IMG/VR virus record: IMGVR_UViG_3300042295_000443
Location: 25,162 to 89,161 of that record
Length of the DNA: 64,000 bases
Source: a virus
Direction: 5' to 3' (one strand)
Under the pieces are notes generated by a model. The model was not told the DNA's origin, searched no databases, and worked only from the letters and a program-made list of their open reading frames with translations. This document shows, piece by piece, positions 1 to 9,300 of this stretch; position 1 is the stretch's first letter; every line of letters begins with the position of its first letter. The translations under genes were made by a program, and so were the position numbers.

Positions 1-907
1 TACCTTGTGTTTTTTTATCAAGTTTAATTCCTCCTAAGTCACCTACTGAAAGTGTATTATATACATTATCAGTATATTTTTTTGCAGCATTCTGTTGCTT
101 TTCTTTTTTTGTTTCTTGTTCAGCTAGTTGTCTTGCAACAATTTCTTCTTGCATTCTATCTAACTTAGGTTTAAACTGATTAGCTTTTTGCTCCAGTCTT
201 CCCATATCTCCCCATTCTTCTATTTCTGTTTCAATCTCTTCAGCTGTTCCAAAATTAGTAGCCCAAAGATATTGTCTTGCAATTTCTGCTTGATCATGTT
301 CATCAGCTGGATCCAGTTGAATCATTTCTTCTACTTGAGCCAGTGTTCTGAAAAGACCTTTTAAATCTTGTCCTCCATCTGCAACATACTTTGCTGCAAT
401 TTGAAGTTCTTCTGGTAAAGCATTAAAAAATTCTTTTGGAGTATTCTCTCTAATTTTATTTTCTCTTTCTTGAAAATTTGCTTCAAATAATTCTCTAAAG
501 TCTTTAGTAGTATATTCTTCTAATGGTTTATCATCATCAAATCCAACTAAAGAACCTTCTTCAATCATTTTTTGTGCTAGGTCAGCAAGACCTGATTTAT
601 CTACTTTAGGTCTTCCTTTACCTCCAGCATCTTCAGCTTGACTGATTAATCCATCAAGTTCAGCTATTGCTTCTTTTACTTCTGCATCTTCTTCTTTCTT
701 TTCAGAAAAGGAAGATTTGTCAAGGAACGTAGTGTCTACACTCTCCTTAGAGAACATAGTCTTTGGTTTTTCTTCTTCTTTACCATCTGATGGAAGCATT
801 ACACTTTCAGCACCTGGTATTCCAAATAATTCATCAATGTTTACATCTGCTTGTCCTACCGTTGTAGAATCCTGTATTTGAGTTTCCTCAATTTTGTCTT
901 TTTCCAT
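1..907 (-). CDS. Probable head scaffold protein (5' part; cut by window edge)
   Basis: About 302 codons are visible from an ATG at 907 and the frame is still open at base 1. The product is acidic and rich in Glu, Asp, Lys and Gln, with long predicted helices and no Cys, which fits a scaffold-like virion assembly protein. It is the next gene after terminase and portal in transcription order, the place where crAss-like phages carry a head scaffold gene before the major capsid gene. A promoter-like motif lies 28 bp upstream of the start. The role is inferred from position and composition; no catalytic motif is visible. Confidence 0.6.
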   Translation of the reverse strand, partial: MEKDKIEETQIQDSTTVGQADVNIDELFGIPGAESVMLPSDGKEEEKPKTMFSKESVDTTFLDKSSFSEKKEEDAEVKEAIAELDGLISQAEDAGGKGRPKVDKSGLADLAQKMIEEGSLVGFDDDKPLEEYTTKDFRELFEANFQERENKIRENTPKEFFNALPEELQIAAKYVADGGQDLKGLFRTLAQVEEMIQLDPADEHDQAEIARQYLWATNFGTAEEIETEIEEWGDMGRLEQKANQFKPKLDRMQEEIVARQLAEQETKKEKQQNAAKKYTDNVYNTLSVGDLGGIKLDKKTQG

Positions 908-934
908 TACTTTGGTTTTTGTTGGTTGTTAATG

Positions 935-945
935 TAATATACTAA
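935..945 (-). promoter_or_regulatory. Candidate late promoter (TTAGTATATTA)
   Basis: On the coding (minus) strand this reads TTAGTATATTA and ends 28 bp upstream of the scaffold start codon. Identical or near-identical motifs lie 25-29 bp upstream of the genes starting at 8598, 12868 and 17221. The regular spacing suggests a -10-like promoter box. Confidence 0.5.
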
Positions 946-970
946 TTAAATTTTAAAAATTTAAAATAAA

Positions 971-1000
971 AAAACTTTTTTTAGCAGTATATGGCTAAAG
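971..1000 (-). terminator. Weak intrinsic terminator after the portal gene
   Basis: On the minus strand a 6-bp hairpin (994-999 with 980-985) directly follows the portal stop codon and is followed by A and U runs (981-971). The stem is short and A/U-rich, so termination may be partial. Confidence 0.35.
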
Positions 1001-1002
1001 GT

Positions 1003-3747
1003 CTATTTCTTTTTCTTAGAATCTTTAGAATCAAATTTATTTTTGTTTTCTCTAGCAATTTCTAACTGAGTTTGAGCAATATCTCTTTGAACACCTAGCT
1101 TCTCTCTTTCAATATCTATTTTCTGATTACTTCTTACATTTTCATTAGATTGTTTTTCTCTTGCTAAAGACATTTGTTCTTGATATTGTTCACTTTGTCT
1201 TATCTCTTTCATAGATTCTGAAAAGTCTGATTCTTCATTTTTATTAATATCAGCCATAGCTCCATAACCTGCTGCTTTAATTTCAGCAATAAGAACTTGA
1301 TTTTGTCTATCTTTTTCAGAATTTGATTCTTCATACTCTCTTCTCAATCTTTCTTCTTCTGCTTTTGCTTGAATCTGTTGTTCTTGCATTTGCTGTGCAG
1401 ACTGTTGTTCTTGTTGTTTCTGTTCACTTTGTTTAGCTTCAGAAGCTTTAAGAACAGTATTAAGTTGAGCAATAGAATCTGCTTGTACTATTTGTCCTAA
1501 ATCAAATATTGAAGCTCCTGTAGTGTTGTTATTCATAGCCATTCCTTTTAGTTGATCTAGGATAGCTCTATGATTAGCAGTAGTTGTACAAAATATATTA
1601 AGATCTCTCATTAATAAATCAGTTCCTTTTATTTCAAAATTTACTTTTTCATCTGCTCCTGTAATATAAGTTAATCTTGCAGATGGCTTAGTAGAGTTAT
1701 AAAATTGTGCAACATCAGTTCTCATCTGGTGTACTCTTGGCATTAAGTAATCACAATGCTGTATAAAGAATATTTCTGTTTGTGCATAAGATGCTGAAGC
1801 AGCTTGTTCAACTCCAGTAGCAGTTATCTGAGATAGTTGTTGTCCCATTCTTTGTGGATTAAGACCTATTACTTCAAAGGCTTGTTGCTTAAAGTGATTA
1901 GCTAAACTTATTCTAGACATTAATCTTTCTGTCTGAGATAGATCTAGTTTCTGGAAATGTTGGAAGTTAAGTGCATTCTCTGTATTAGTAATACTAGTAT
2001 CAAGAGGAAGCATCTGAAAATTCTTCATTGCCATGTATGCTTTAGCATAATTACCTTTACCCCAATCTTCTCCTAAAGAGTGCTTAGGAAGAGTGTTCTG
2101 ATCTAACATGATAATAGTACCTAACTCATCTACTAATATGTCAGCAATCTGGTTGTTTACTATGTTGTACCCAATCTGGTATGGCTTCATTAAATCAAGT
2201 AAAGCTGTAGACTTAGTATTTCTATCTGAGAATACTGCACCTTCTACAGGAAGTTTACATCCATAAAGAGTATTATCACCTTTAAATTGAAACTTAAGAG
2301 GACCCATTACATTTTTATCAATACCTATATACATAGGAGCAAATCCTCCAGGATTACTTGTTCCCCAATAAGATGGCATATTAGGTCCTATCTTTATACC
2401 ACCCCATACTTCATTAATCCATATCCAATCAATATGATCTCCAAAGATTACATTATCTTTAGTTTTATTTTTAAATAATCTAGTATCATAAATAGGTTTG
2501 TCAATTACTACATAATCTTCAGTTATTATTTCATTTATTACTTCACCATTATCTGCAACTTTAGTAAGATGACCTACTTTTCTTTGAGACTTCCAATACA
2601 TTGTAGAACATCTTAATAAATTAAGAAAACCTTCTCTAGTAAAATCTTCACCTTCAGAAAGAATTTGTTGTACTATATCTCCTTGTGTACCATTCATTAC
2701 AGCAGAAGTATACTGCCTCATTCCAAGAGAAGGCATATTTGTATTCCATTCATGTGATTTAGTTGCATCATAAAATGAACCATCATTTTGCATACCACCA
2801 ATATTGTAACCAGCTGATCTAATTGGAAAAATAGCTTCTAATGATAGTAACTGTTCTTCTGTCATTAAGTATCCATACTTATCTATAACATCTGAAGGAG
2901 TTAATAAATCTGTTTTACCAACCCAATTAGCTTGAGAAATATACCTTGCATCTGGAGATTTATGATAAAAACAAACTACAGGATTCCAAAGTTCTACTTC
3001 ATAATCATCCTCCATCATTCTCATATGCCAAAATTCTCTATCTGTAATTAAGGAATCTCTAAAAGCTCTCTCTTCTAATTCATCCATAGAAAATCTTTCT
3101 ACATCTACCTTATGTTGGTGAGTTGCCCACTCTTCTATCATAGATCTATAATCTTTTTTAAAGAATTGTTCTATTTCAGGAAGTGTTCTTAATTTTTCTG
3201 GATTTAATTCTTCTTGAGCTTCAGGTGATTCTGGATCTAAACCTTGTTCTAATAAAGCAGCAGAAATTTTTACTTGTGCATTAGACATTAAAACTTCTTC
3301 AACTGCAGCTCTTTTTTCCTCCATCATTTCATTATAAGAGTATTCATCTACTGCACGGTATGTAAGTTTAGTAGATCTCTTAGCAAATTCAGCTACTAGA
3401 ACATTAATAACATTTGGAATAATTGGATAAAACTTTAATTCTAAAGCAGCAGAATCATCATTTCTTGTAAGATAATCTACAATGTCACTGTTTTCATTAT
3501 TTTCTTCAACAATATAATCAGATCTATCTATAATACCTTTTGCAAGTTTATAGTTCTTCATTAACCTTCTAGCATTTCTACGGATCTGTCTTATACCTTG
3601 CCATTCTATCCAGTCAAGATTCCAAGCAGACCATTCTTCATTTTTATCTTTTTTAGAAATAAATTGTAATGGTTGAGTTAAACTCCCCATTCTATTTGTT
3701 TCTGATTTAGCTCCAGCTTTAAGCTGCATTGCATTATATACTTGCAT
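1003..3747 (-). CDS. Portal protein
   Basis: This 914-residue protein would form the dodecameric portal ring through which DNA enters and leaves the capsid. It lies six bases after the terminase gene, the canonical order in crAss-like and other tailed phages. The N-terminal 700 residues are a mixed alpha/beta body rich in aromatic residues. The last 150 residues are a charged, Gln/Glu/Lys-rich region predicted to form long helices or coiled coil, as in the extended C termini of crAss-like portals. There is no signal peptide or membrane segment. Identification rests on position, size and remembered similarity to crAss-like portals rather than on a catalytic motif. Confidence 0.8.
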   Translation of the reverse strand: MQVYNAMQLKAGAKSETNRMGSLTQPLQFISKKDKNEEWSAWNLDWIEWQGIRQIRRNARRLMKNYKLAKGIIDRSDYIVEENNENSDIVDYLTRNDDSAALELKFYPIIPNVINVLVAEFAKRSTKLTYRAVDEYSYNEMMEEKRAAVEEVLMSNAQVKISAALLEQGLDPESPEAQEELNPEKLRTLPEIEQFFKKDYRSMIEEWATHQHKVDVERFSMDELEERAFRDSLITDREFWHMRMMEDDYEVELWNPVVCFYHKSPDARYISQANWVGKTDLLTPSDVIDKYGYLMTEEQLLSLEAIFPIRSAGYNIGGMQNDGSFYDATKSHEWNTNMPSLGMRQYTSAVMNGTQGDIVQQILSEGEDFTREGFLNLLRCSTMYWKSQRKVGHLTKVADNGEVINEIITEDYVVIDKPIYDTRLFKNKTKDNVIFGDHIDWIWINEVWGGIKIGPNMPSYWGTSNPGGFAPMYIGIDKNVMGPLKFQFKGDNTLYGCKLPVEGAVFSDRNTKSTALLDLMKPYQIGYNIVNNQIADILVDELGTIIMLDQNTLPKHSLGEDWGKGNYAKAYMAMKNFQMLPLDTSITNTENALNFQHFQKLDLSQTERLMSRISLANHFKQQAFEVIGLNPQRMGQQLSQITATGVEQAASASYAQTEIFFIQHCDYLMPRVHQMRTDVAQFYNSTKPSARLTYITGADEKVNFEIKGTDLLMRDLNIFCTTTANHRAILDQLKGMAMNNNTTGASIFDLGQIVQADSIAQLNTVLKASEAKQSEQKQQEQQSAQQMQEQQIQAKAEEERLRREYEESNSEKDRQNQVLIAEIKAAGYGAMADINKNEESDFSESMKEIRQSEQYQEQMSLAREKQSNENVRSNQKIDIEREKLGVQRDIAQTQLEIARENKNKFDSKDSKKKK

Positions 3748-3752
3748 ATCTA

Positions 3753-5960
3753 TTATTTAAAGTTCTTAAAAGCTGATCTTTTAATATATTGTCCATTAAC
3801 TTTAGCTCTGTTTCCTCCCATATGACGGAAAGGACTGCTATTTAATTTAAACAAATTTTCTGACTTTTGCAAGTTTTTACTTGCATCATCCATAATAACT
3901 CTTTTAGTATAACCTATATTTGCTTGTTGTATTCTCATAAATGCAACCATTGCAGAAAATGCAACTAGTCTATCCACGTTTAAACCATCTGTATAGGCAT
4001 GCATTTCTTTAAGCAACATTATATCTGGGATCCTTTCTATACCATAAGTTGTTCTTACTATAGTTCCATCAGGTTTAGTTACAGTATCTAGTTCTTCTTT
4101 ACAGTATTCTATGACATAACTTAATAAGTGATGTTTAAATAGTACTCCTGTATTTCTCCAACCATACTCCTGGAAGACGTTAGCATTTGCACCTAAGTCT
4201 TTTAAGAACATTATTTGGTTTTTAGGAACTAAATATCTTTGTCTTTTTCTAGATATCATGTATAAGATAAATAAAGAAATATTATTCTCAATTACAGTTT
4301 GAGCATTATACCACTCTATGATCATTTCTAATCTTTCATGTGTTTGCTTGATATCATCAAATCTTCCACACCATGCTGCTACTATTTTATCTTGTTCTAT
4401 ATATGTTTCTGTTTCATCTACTGTAACTTTAGTTACTTCTACAGGAGCTTTCATTACATAGATAGAACATAATGAGTCTGAAGTAGTTGTCTTTCCTTCT
4501 GCTACAGGGTCAATAGATGCATAGTACTGGCCATAAACGGGATCTTTAACTGGTCTTTCCCATACTACTAAACATCCAGTTTTATCTTCTGTCTTTTTAG
4601 ATAGTGGAAATTCAGATATTGGTAACTTATTACTATCTTTTACTTTAATCTTTCCTGTATCATCTCTAGATATATCTAGATATTCATAAGCATATTCTTT
4701 ATCTTCTATTCTTCTTATTTGAGCAGTAACAAGATGTGATGGAAACTTAGATACTTTTCTATGTTTAAATGCTTCTGCTATATTTCTAGGGTGCTGAGAT
4801 ATTTCTAACTGGTAATCTTCAGGGTCCATAGATTTTTTTATCTTCTCAAAATAATCATCTAATGCTTGTAATGCTTCTTCTACAAGTGAATTACCATAAT
4901 CATCTATGTAAGGAGGCATTGACCATTGTTCAGGAATAAATAAACCTGACTTACCTAAAGTACCTTGCTCATCTAACAAATCTGTCTCTACAGAATAGAT
5001 ATCATTAGCTTCTGGATCTAGAATCATTTTCTTTAATGGCTCACATTGATCTAAATCACCTACTGATCCTGCTGCTATAAATAATCCTGTAGTAATCATA
5101 CCTGATTTAAGAGCTGGTTTAATGTATCCAAATGTTGTATTCATTTTAGGAGCAATACCTGCCTCTTCATGAAAGAAATATTTAACTGGTCCACCTACTC
5201 CATTTGTTGGATCTTTATCAAAAGACATTCCTTGTAAAGTTCCTTTTAATCCTACCTCAGCTTTTCTATCTCCTTTTCTTACTTCAATCTTTTGTTGCCA
5301 CATCATTACTTTATCTGGAGACATTGGTCTATACCAAGCAGTGTGTTCATTTAAGAATGCAGCATATTCATTTAGAAATTTCCATGTTCCTTTCTCATTA
5401 ATGTAATCTTTAAGACTAGCTCCCATCTTAAGTGTAACTCCAGCCTCAAACCATAACTGATTAATTAGTTTACCTGCATGAAAATAACTAGATGCAATCT
5501 GTCTTTTCTTTAATATAGCAGCATGTAAATAGAATAGTTCTGCAAGTACCTCATATAATGCCATATGATATTGTGCATCCCTTATTTGAGCAAAGTCAAA
5601 CTTCTGTTGTTCCTTATCAAATATAGGTAAGAAGTTTAACCACATATAATAATCTCTGGTAAGATACCATGTTTTATTATCTGATTTAACTAATACTCCT
5701 AGTCTACATTTATTTTTCTGATCATCCCAGTAATTAACAAAGTCTCTAGATTTAAATGGTGCAGTACAGTATACTTTAGTTTCTCTAAACTTTCTAGACT
5801 CAGCAATAAATATTTCATTTGTTGCTTCATTAAACTCATATTTTCCAGGTTCTCTAAATATAGAAAATAAAAAGTCTCTCCATTCATCTCTTGATTCAAA
5901 AGATGTTGTTGTCCATGTACCATTATCCCATGTAGGAATATCTTTATATATGTCATCCAT
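3753..5960 (-). CDS. terL: Terminase large subunit
   Basis: This 735-residue protein is the packaging motor ATPase and headful nuclease. The N-terminal half holds a degenerate Walker A-like segment (KKRQIASS, about residue 151) and a Walker B-like segment ending FFHEEAG (about residues 262-268). The C-terminal RNase H-like nuclease begins with SIDPVAEG (about residue 484) and contains further acidic residues in VIENN and the RIPDIMLLKEM stretch. Length fits crAss-like TerL proteins, which are longer than most. It is packed tightly between a 171-residue conserved gene and the portal gene. Confidence 0.88.
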   Translation of the reverse strand: MDDIYKDIPTWDNGTWTTTSFESRDEWRDFLFSIFREPGKYEFNEATNEIFIAESRKFRETKVYCTAPFKSRDFVNYWDDQKNKCRLGVLVKSDNKTWYLTRDYYMWLNFLPIFDKEQQKFDFAQIRDAQYHMALYEVLAELFYLHAAILKKRQIASSYFHAGKLINQLWFEAGVTLKMGASLKDYINEKGTWKFLNEYAAFLNEHTAWYRPMSPDKVMMWQQKIEVRKGDRKAEVGLKGTLQGMSFDKDPTNGVGGPVKYFFHEEAGIAPKMNTTFGYIKPALKSGMITTGLFIAAGSVGDLDQCEPLKKMILDPEANDIYSVETDLLDEQGTLGKSGLFIPEQWSMPPYIDDYGNSLVEEALQALDDYFEKIKKSMDPEDYQLEISQHPRNIAEAFKHRKVSKFPSHLVTAQIRRIEDKEYAYEYLDISRDDTGKIKVKDSNKLPISEFPLSKKTEDKTGCLVVWERPVKDPVYGQYYASIDPVAEGKTTTSDSLCSIYVMKAPVEVTKVTVDETETYIEQDKIVAAWCGRFDDIKQTHERLEMIIEWYNAQTVIENNISLFILYMISRKRQRYLVPKNQIMFLKDLGANANVFQEYGWRNTGVLFKHHLLSYVIEYCKEELDTVTKPDGTIVRTTYGIERIPDIMLLKEMHAYTDGLNVDRLVAFSAMVAFMRIQQANIGYTKRVIMDDASKNLQKSENLFKLNSSPFRHMGGNRAKVNGQYIKRSAFKNFK

Positions 5961-5962
5961 AA

Positions 5963-6478
5963 TTAACTGTCATAGGCAAGACCTTGACCTCCTCTAACTT
6001 TACTAGATTGTTCTTCTTGTAAATCTTTATATACTCCTTTAAATGAAGCTCTAATCTGATCAAAGTTTTTTGCTGCAGCAACTATAGAATTTATATTACC
6101 ATCTCTTCCATCTGTAATAGGTGTATTCTCCATATATCTACCTAATCTATCTAACATAGATGCAATACCTTTGTATGCTCTAGATGTTGGTGTTTCATAC
6201 ATTCTCTGGCAAAACTGTAAAGCAGTATGGATATCATCATCCTCTAATGAAAAATCTCCATTTATTTCTTTCATAATTAAATACTCTTTGTCTATATCAG
6301 GTGCATAGAAAAAAGGATTCATATCTGGATTAGGACATGTCATGTAAAACAAATACAAGTAAATCTTAAGATGTTCTTCTGGATAGTTATCCATTATATC
6401 TTTTAAAGCTTTTAGTGTATAGCAATGTTCTGTTGGTACAACAATACCATTTTGTACATCAAATAGTCTTACTAACAT
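5963..6478 (-). CDS. Conserved protein upstream of terminase
   Basis: This 171-residue protein is predicted to be mostly helical, with several aromatic residues in the first half and a basic, Gly-containing tail (KVRGGQG). Its stop is two bases before the terL start, so the two are co-transcribed and probably co-translated. The position suggests a packaging role, possibly as small terminase subunit, but no DNA-binding helix-turn-helix is evident. The function is unproven. Confidence 0.6.
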   Translation of the reverse strand: MLVRLFDVQNGIVVPTEHCYTLKALKDIMDNYPEEHLKIYLYLFYMTCPNPDMNPFFYAPDIDKEYLIMKEINGDFSLEDDDIHTALQFCQRMYETPTSRAYKGIASMLDRLGRYMENTPITDGRDGNINSIVAAAKNFDQIRASFKGVYKDLQEEQSSKVRGGQGLAYDS

Positions 6479-6479
6479 A

Positions 6480-7310
6480 TTATTTCTTTTTAATTGGGTT
6501 ATCTTTTATATAATTTATAATAGCAAGAACTTCATCATAAAGATAAGGTACTGCCATTAATGTAATATCATTTACTATAGGATCTCCATTATCTAAATAT
6601 TTAGTTATTGGATATCCAAACTCATCTTTACCTTCTTCTTCAAATGATATATGTTGTATAAACATTTTACCTGGAATAAGTTTAGGATTATGCTTTAATA
6701 TAATGTACATATAAATACTTAATTGTAGAGCATAATGATTAAAATTACAGTCATCTAATGAAGATATAGGAAAACTCATTTTATCTGATATACCTTCCCA
6801 ATTTTTAAATGATTCTTTTTTAATTTCTTTATTAGTTTTATAGTCTATAATGTTTACTTTATTATTTACTACTTCTACAAAATCTGATTGTCCACATATA
6901 CCTGCAGACTTGAGAAATACCATATGTTCAGGATATATACCTGAATCTAATTTTTGTGAAGGTGCTAATCTAATACCATTACTTTCTCCAGATGGAGGAA
7001 ATATAGGAACTACTATTCCTTCTCTTTCCATAGATGCTAATCCACATATGTCAGATTCTCTTTGATTATGATAAAAGGTACCTAATGTCATAGCTCTATC
7101 TGATTCAGCATTCCATATAGCTTCAATAGCAATAGGTTCAATTCCAAACCATTTAGATCTTTTACTTTTAGATACTTTAGCAGCTACTGCTTTAGAATCA
7201 AAAGGTTTTTTAAAATGAGATACTAGTGTAGTTACACTTATCCAATTAATTTTATCAGAATTATCTATACTTTTATAAGTATGATCTGATGCTTGAAATA
7301 CTATACTCAT
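6480..7310 (-). CDS. PD-(D/E)XK nuclease (Cas4/RecB-like)
   Basis: This 276-residue protein carries the core signature of the PD-(D/E)XK fold: GQSDFVEV around residue 157 supplies the first acid, followed by a beta hairpin and IDYKTNKEI around residue 172, which gives the D-x-K catalytic pair. A downstream Gln-containing helix (YALQLSIYMYI) matches the QxxxY motif of RecB/Cas4-type exonucleases. It lies in the packaging and head operon, so a role in DNA end processing or resolution of replicated DNA before packaging is likely. A second member of this superfamily lies at 45943. Confidence 0.72.
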   Translation of the reverse strand: MSIVFQASDHTYKSIDNSDKINWISVTTLVSHFKKPFDSKAVAAKVSKSKRSKWFGIEPIAIEAIWNAESDRAMTLGTFYHNQRESDICGLASMEREGIVVPIFPPSGESNGIRLAPSQKLDSGIYPEHMVFLKSAGICGQSDFVEVVNNKVNIIDYKTNKEIKKESFKNWEGISDKMSFPISSLDDCNFNHYALQLSIYMYIILKHNPKLIPGKMFIQHISFEEEGKDEFGYPITKYLDNGDPIVNDITLMAVPYLYDEVLAIINYIKDNPIKKK

Positions 7311-7609
7311 AATTCATCTAGTTTATCTTCTTCTTCTTCTGTAAGAATAGCTTTCCATTTGGGACCATTAGGATGAGGACATTCTGATGATAAAGCTCTA
7401 GTCTTAAATGCTAATGAACAACCACATTCATTACAACAAGGAGCAGTACCTCTTACTGCACATTTTTTTCCTTTTAATTCACAACTGTCACATACTTCAT
7501 GTCTAAGTTTTGCTACATCTTCTACAAATTCATCTCTAAGTACTGCATTCTTAATACCTTCCATGATTTGAGATTTATTCTTCCAGATTGTCTTTAGTAT
7601 ATTTGTCAT
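7307..7609 (-). CDS. Small zinc-ribbon-like cysteine-rich protein
   Basis: This 100-residue protein has a central cluster of eight cysteines in CxxC-type spacing (CDSC, KKC, CCNEC-GC, then SEC), likely binding one or two Zn ions. The C terminus is acidic (EEEEDKLDEL). The visible start at 7609 overlaps the IHF-like gene by 35 bp; an internal ATG at 7564 would avoid the overlap. Similar proteins with the SSECPxxxWKAI pattern are common in large phages, with unknown function. Confidence 0.6.
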   Translation of the reverse strand: MTNILKTIWKNKSQIMEGIKNAVLRDEFVEDVAKLRHEVCDSCELKGKKCAVRGTAPCCNECGCSLAFKTRALSSECPHPNGPKWKAILTEEEEDKLDEL

Positions 7610-7964
7610 ATTTAGTTTGTTTAAATATTTCTTTTTTGTGTTCTATTTCAGTAAGTTTAATTTCTAAATTTATTAATGCATTTAATTTTGTTTCTGTATT
7701 CTTTTTATTAAAGTATTCAGCAAAAGTTTCAGTACTTTGTACTTCTAAAAATTTTTGATATTTAGGAATAGCTTTTCTAATTATAAAAGTTTTTGCTACA
7801 AAATGTCCTAAACCATCTACATTAATTCTAGGATGTAAAAGATCAGTTAGATTTTTTCTTATTTCTTTATAATAAAACTCAATAAAATCTTGAACTAAAT
7901 CTTCTGTTAAATTTAATTCTTCTGAAACTTCTTTATATAACTTGTTTGATTTTTTGGGATTCAT
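7575..7964 (-). CDS. IHF/HU-like DNA-binding protein
   Basis: This 129-residue protein has the layout of a divergent HU/IHF subunit. Two helices (about residues 8-40, LTEDLVQDFIEFYYKEIRKNL) are followed by a beta segment INVDGLGHFVAKTF (about 46-60), which matches the conserved I-x-GLGTF strand of HU. The C-terminal 45 residues form a charged helical extension that replaces or follows the DNA-binding arms. crAss-like phages often encode IHF-like proteins in the head gene cluster. It may help in DNA bending or packaging. Confidence 0.6.
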   Translation of the reverse strand: MNPKKSNKLYKEVSEELNLTEDLVQDFIEFYYKEIRKNLTDLLHPRINVDGLGHFVAKTFIIRKAIPKYQKFLEVQSTETFAEYFNKKNTETKLNALINLEIKLTEIEHKKEIFKQTKYDKYTKDNLEE

Positions 7965-8320
7965 TTTCCTAAAAATTTATAGTCAAGTAATATATCTCCT
8001 TTTGTTTGTATTTTCATATCAGGATTAATTAATATGAGTTTTTTATTATTAGAATCTTTTATAATTAAGTTATGTTTCTCACATTTATTTATAGAATTTC
8101 TTACAGTCTGAGAAGACTTAAATATATTATGTTCTTCTGAAGCATCATAACAAAAGTGTGTTAATTCTATTGGTTCTATTAAACTTAATAAAGTCAAACA
8201 CTCTATGTCAGAATTACTCACTGTTATTCTATTAAGATAACAGTGAGTTAGTATCTGAAATTTAATAATATCTTGAATAGACATTACAACACGTTTTTGT
8301 ACTTGGTTTACTAAAGCCAT
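7961..8320 (-). CDS. Conserved hypothetical protein (possible winged helix)
   Basis: This 119-residue protein overlaps the IHF-like gene by 4 bp (ATGA). A helical first half is followed by SSQTVRNSINKCEKHNLI, which resembles the recognition helix of a winged-helix domain, and then two beta strands (KKLILINPDMKI). That supports DNA binding only weakly. Confidence 0.5.
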   Translation of the reverse strand: MALVNQVQKRVVMSIQDIIKFQILTHCYLNRITVSNSDIECLTLLSLIEPIELTHFCYDASEEHNIFKSSQTVRNSINKCEKHNLIIKDSNNKKLILINPDMKIQTKGDILLDYKFLGK

Positions 8321-8322
8321 TA

Positions 8323-8598
8323 TTACTCATTTTTAGATTTATCTTGATCAGACTTAGTTTCCTTGTCTATATCAAAATCAGCACCTGCGGGTTGTTCTTT
8401 CTGAGATTGTAACATCATAGCATACTGCATTTGAATACTACTTCTTTTAAATCTAGCTTCATCTATTTGTAGTAACAAAGTTTCATATTTAACTTGTGCC
8501 TCTAAATAAGGTAATGATTCTACATAAAAAGAAAGCATTTGTTCTTTTCTTTCAGCTAATTCTTCTTGAGTCAGCTCTTGTTCTTGTTGGTTTTCCAT
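8323..8598 (-). CDS. Small helical hypothetical protein
   Basis: This 91-residue, Gln/Glu-rich protein is predicted to be one or two long helices in the middle (about residues 20-65), with a charged disordered tail. It is the first gene after the 8.6-kb promoter and terminator pair and is co-directional with the packaging genes. A small virion or assembly protein is possible. Confidence 0.5.
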   Translation of the reverse strand: MENQQEQELTQEELAERKEQMLSFYVESLPYLEAQVKYETLLLQIDEARFKRSSIQMQYAMMLQSQKEQPAGADFDIDKETKSDQDKSKNE

Positions 8599-8620
8599 GA
8601 TTATATATTTAAAGTTTAAA

Positions 8621-8632
8621 CAAATATACTAA
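8621..8632 (-). promoter_or_regulatory. Candidate promoter, host-type -7 box combined with the late motif
   Basis: The minus strand reads TTTAGTATATTTG: it contains TATATTTG, a perfect Bacteroidota -7 box (TAnnTTTG), preceded by TTAG as in the phage late motif. It ends 23 bp before the ATG at 8598 and follows the terminator at 8656-8693. Confidence 0.5.
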
Positions 8633-8655
8633 ATATGTTTAAATAAAAAATATTT

Positions 8656-8693
8656 AAATAAAAAAATCCAGATAATTTAAGTTACCTGGATTT
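8656..8693 (-). terminator. Intrinsic terminator
   Basis: On the minus strand an 8-bp stem (8693-8686 with 8671-8664) is followed by a run of seven U. It closes the transcript of the gene ending at 8721 and separates the lysis cassette from the packaging genes. Confidence 0.7.
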
Positions 8694-8720
8694 CTATGCT
8701 TAGAGAGATATAATTAAAAA

Positions 8721-9137
8721 TTATCCTTTAGTTCTTGGCTTTACCATTTTTTTTACATTTCTTATTACTGTTTTTGCATTAGCAATCTTAGCTGCAATCT
8801 TAGGATTATTTTTTAAAAATTTACCATTTCCTATTGGTCCACCCATTTGTTTTTTAACTGAACCTCCAGTTTGTTCTTTTTTTAACATTTTTTTAAGACC
8901 AAGTCCTGCACCAATAGCAGCACCAGCACCTAAAATAGCACCTAATGCACGGCCACCACCACCACCTCCTCCAGAAGATGTTCTATATCTAGTTACTTTT
9001 CCACATCCACTTTTCTTTCTTCTCCTTCTTTTTTTACCAGAAGCATCCATATATTCTTCCATACAAGAATCATCCGTTGATCCTCCTACTTCATAACTTC
9101 TCATAGATCTAATGATCTGATTTTTGTCATCTATCAT
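8721..9137 (-). CDS. Basic glycine-rich hypothetical protein
   Basis: This 138-residue protein has three zones: an acidic, Cys-containing N terminus, a basic RRRRKK patch followed by a Gly-rich hydrophobic stretch (about residues 55-85, GGGGGGG then GAGAAIGAGLGLKKML), and a very basic C terminus. The Gly/Ala segment could insert in a membrane or pack in a capsid. The composition suits a minor virion protein. No family is recognised. Confidence 0.5.
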   Translation of the reverse strand: MIDDKNQIIRSMRSYEVGGSTDDSCMEEYMDASGKKRRRRKKSGCGKVTRYRTSSGGGGGGGRALGAILGAGAAIGAGLGLKKMLKKEQTGGSVKKQMGGPIGNGKFLKNNPKIAAKIANAKTVIRNVKKMVKPRTKG

Positions 9138-9139
9138 GA

Positions 9140-9298
9140 TTACCTGTTTTTAATTGTTAAATTTAATATTGTTAGCATATAAAAGTCTCTAGAGATATCT
9201 ACTTCTAATGTAAAGAAGTCTATAATACCTACTCTAAGTCTTATAGCAAATTTATCCCATTGTTTTCTTGATGTGTTCCAGTTGTTTCTAAATTTCAT
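9140..9298 (-). CDS. Small conserved hypothetical protein
   Basis: This 52-residue protein starts from the ATG at 9298. A longer reading from 9337 would overlap the amidase gene and is less likely. It begins MKFRNNW and contains an amphipathic beta-rich segment. It is contained in the lysis-cassette operon. Confidence 0.5.
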   Translation of the reverse strand: MKFRNNWNTSRKQWDKFAIRLRVGIIDFFTLEVDISRDFYMLTILNLTIKNR

Positions 9299-9300
9299 AA

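Noticed and set aside
5699-5956. 85-codon minus-strand frame inside the terminase gene
   Set aside because: It is a shadow frame entirely within terL, with unusual composition.
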